Source of the DNA: Syntrophales bacterium
GTDB taxonomy: Bacteria > Desulfobacterota > Syntrophia > Syntrophales > UBA2251
Length of the DNA: 7,417 nucleotides
Reading direction: 5' to 3'
Assembly (NCBI GenBank): GCA_023230905.1
Contig: JALNWL010000127.1
Span: 1 to 7,417, forward strand
This document shows positions 6,604 through 7,417 of the stretch, piece after piece. A program made the position numbers and the translations under genes. A model generated the notes under the pieces. That model ran no database searches. It was not told the origin of the DNA and saw only the letters and a list, made by a program, of their open reading frames with translations. The stretch's first letter is position 1. Each line of letters starts with the position of its first letter.

Positions 6604-7417
6604 ATGGAACTCGAAGGAAAACGGATCCTGATCATCGGGATGGGCAAGACGGGCGTTGCGGCCGCGACGTTTGCCGGACGGCGCGGGGCGCTCCTCGCGC
6701 TCACGGACGAGAAGCCTCCGGCCGCTTGGACCGCCGCCCTCGCCGAGGTGCAATCCACCGCCGACACGCCTGAAATCCGCCCCTACGCCCCGGCCGCCCT
6801 GGACGGCGTCGACCTCGTCGTCCCCTCGCCCGGCGTCGCCCCGTCGAATCCCCTGCTCGTGGAGGCCGGCGCGCGCGGCATTCCGATCCTGAGCGAACTC
6901 GAACTCGCCGCCCGCCACCTCAGGGGACCGATGATCGCCATCACGGGCACGAACGGCAAGACGACCGTGACGACGCTCGTGGGCGACCTCCTCAAGGCGT
7001 CCGGGAAGACCGCCTTCGTCGGCGGCAACATCGGGCGCCCGCTTATCGGCTTCGCCGACGGCCCCCAGGAGGAAGAGACGGCGGTCGTCGAGGTGAGCAG
7101 CTTCCAGCTTCATTGGACGGAGACCTTCCGCCCCGCCATCGGGATCCTGCTCAACGTGACCTGCGACCACGTGGACTACCACGGCAGTTTCTCCGCCTAC
7201 CGGGAGGCCAAGGAGCGCCTCTTCTCTCGTCAGGAACCGGGGGATCTCGCGATCCTGAATGCGGACGATCCCGGCACGCCGGCGCTCGCCGCCCGCCTCC
7301 GGGCCGAGGTTGAATACTTCCGGACCTCCGGACCCTGCCGCCCCGGGATTTCGCTGGACGGGGACAACCTCGTCTACGCCGCCCCCGACGGCGCGATCGA
7401 ACGCTACGCACGTGACC
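6604..7417 (+). CDS. murD: UDP-N-acetylmuramoyl-L-alanine--D-glutamate ligase MurD, 3' partial
   Basis: This cytoplasmic ligase adds D-Glu to UDP-MurNAc-L-Ala, the step before MurE. The first 271 residues are present and the frame runs off the window; the family is usually about 440-460 residues. The N-terminal UDP-binding Rossmann-like domain starts with KRILIIGMGKTGVA (6-19) and includes VPSPGV (73-78). The central ATPase domain has P-loop GTNGKTT 115-121, GGNIG 140-144, EVSSFQL 163-169, NVTCDHVDYH 184-193, the probable carbamylated Lys203 in YREAKERLF, and ILNADD 217-222. The ATG lies 5 bases after the mraY stop. AGGGG (6597-6601) is only 2 bases from it, so initiation is probably coupled to the end of mraY translation. 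D-Glu specificity follows from the family call; the C-terminal domain cannot be seen. Confidence 0.95.
   Translation, partial: MELEGKRILIIGMGKTGVAAATFAGRRGALLALTDEKPPAAWTAALAEVQSTADTPEIRPYAPAALDGVDLVVPSPGVAPSNPLLVEAGARGIPILSELELAARHLRGPMIAITGTNGKTTVTTLVGDLLKASGKTAFVGGNIGRPLIGFADGPQEEETAVVEVSSFQLHWTETFRPAIGILLNVTCDHVDYHGSFSAYREAKERLFSRQEPGDLAILNADDPGTPALAARLRAEVEYFRTSGPCRPGISLDGDNLVYAAPDGAIERYARD

Noticed and set aside
1..7417. CRISPR array, tRNA or rRNA gene, insertion sequence or prophage piece
   Set aside because: Almost the whole window is accounted for by the dcw genes. I saw no regularly spaced repeats, transposase-like protein or cloverleaf.

Overview
The window is a stretch of a division and cell wall (dcw) cluster, with every gene on the + strand. 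The order is ftsL (5' end outside the window), ftsI, a fused murE-murF, mraY and murD (3' end outside the window). The DNA is strongly GC-rich. The FtsI protein carries a C-terminal PASTA domain, and MurE has the DNPR signature of a meso-diaminopimelate ligase. Together with a typical MraY, this suggests a Gram-negative bacterium, most likely a deltaproteobacterial (Desulfobacterota) lineage. That placement is an inference from protein flavour and operon style, not from a marker gene.

Layout: positions 2-289 hold the membrane segment and coiled coil of FtsL. Its stop overlaps the ATG of ftsI (286-2301), a class B transpeptidase. Ten bases after the ftsI stop, a GTG behind a G-rich Shine-Dalgarno starts a single 1003-codon frame (2312-5323) containing a complete MurE followed by a complete MurF. 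An unusual 195-base gap (5324-5518) follows. It is full of inverted repeats, including a three-tier nested hairpin that ends at the ribosome binding site of mraY. mraY (5519-6598) and murD (6604 to the window end) come next, 5 bases apart.

Working together: MurD, MurE and MurF add D-Glu, meso-DAP and D-Ala-D-Ala to UDP-MurNAc-L-Ala in the cytoplasm. MraY moves the resulting phospho-MurNAc-pentapeptide onto undecaprenyl phosphate at the membrane. FtsI crosslinks the finished peptidoglycan at the septum, within the FtsQLB-FtsWI divisome to which FtsL belongs.

The gene content is a conserved housekeeping pathway, and I see no new defence, mobile or biosynthetic system. The points that deserve attention are the MurE-MurF fusion, a proline-rich insertion inside its MurE half, and the structured murF-mraY intergenic region. 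In that region a second, mutually exclusive small hairpin could cover the mraY ribosome binding site.
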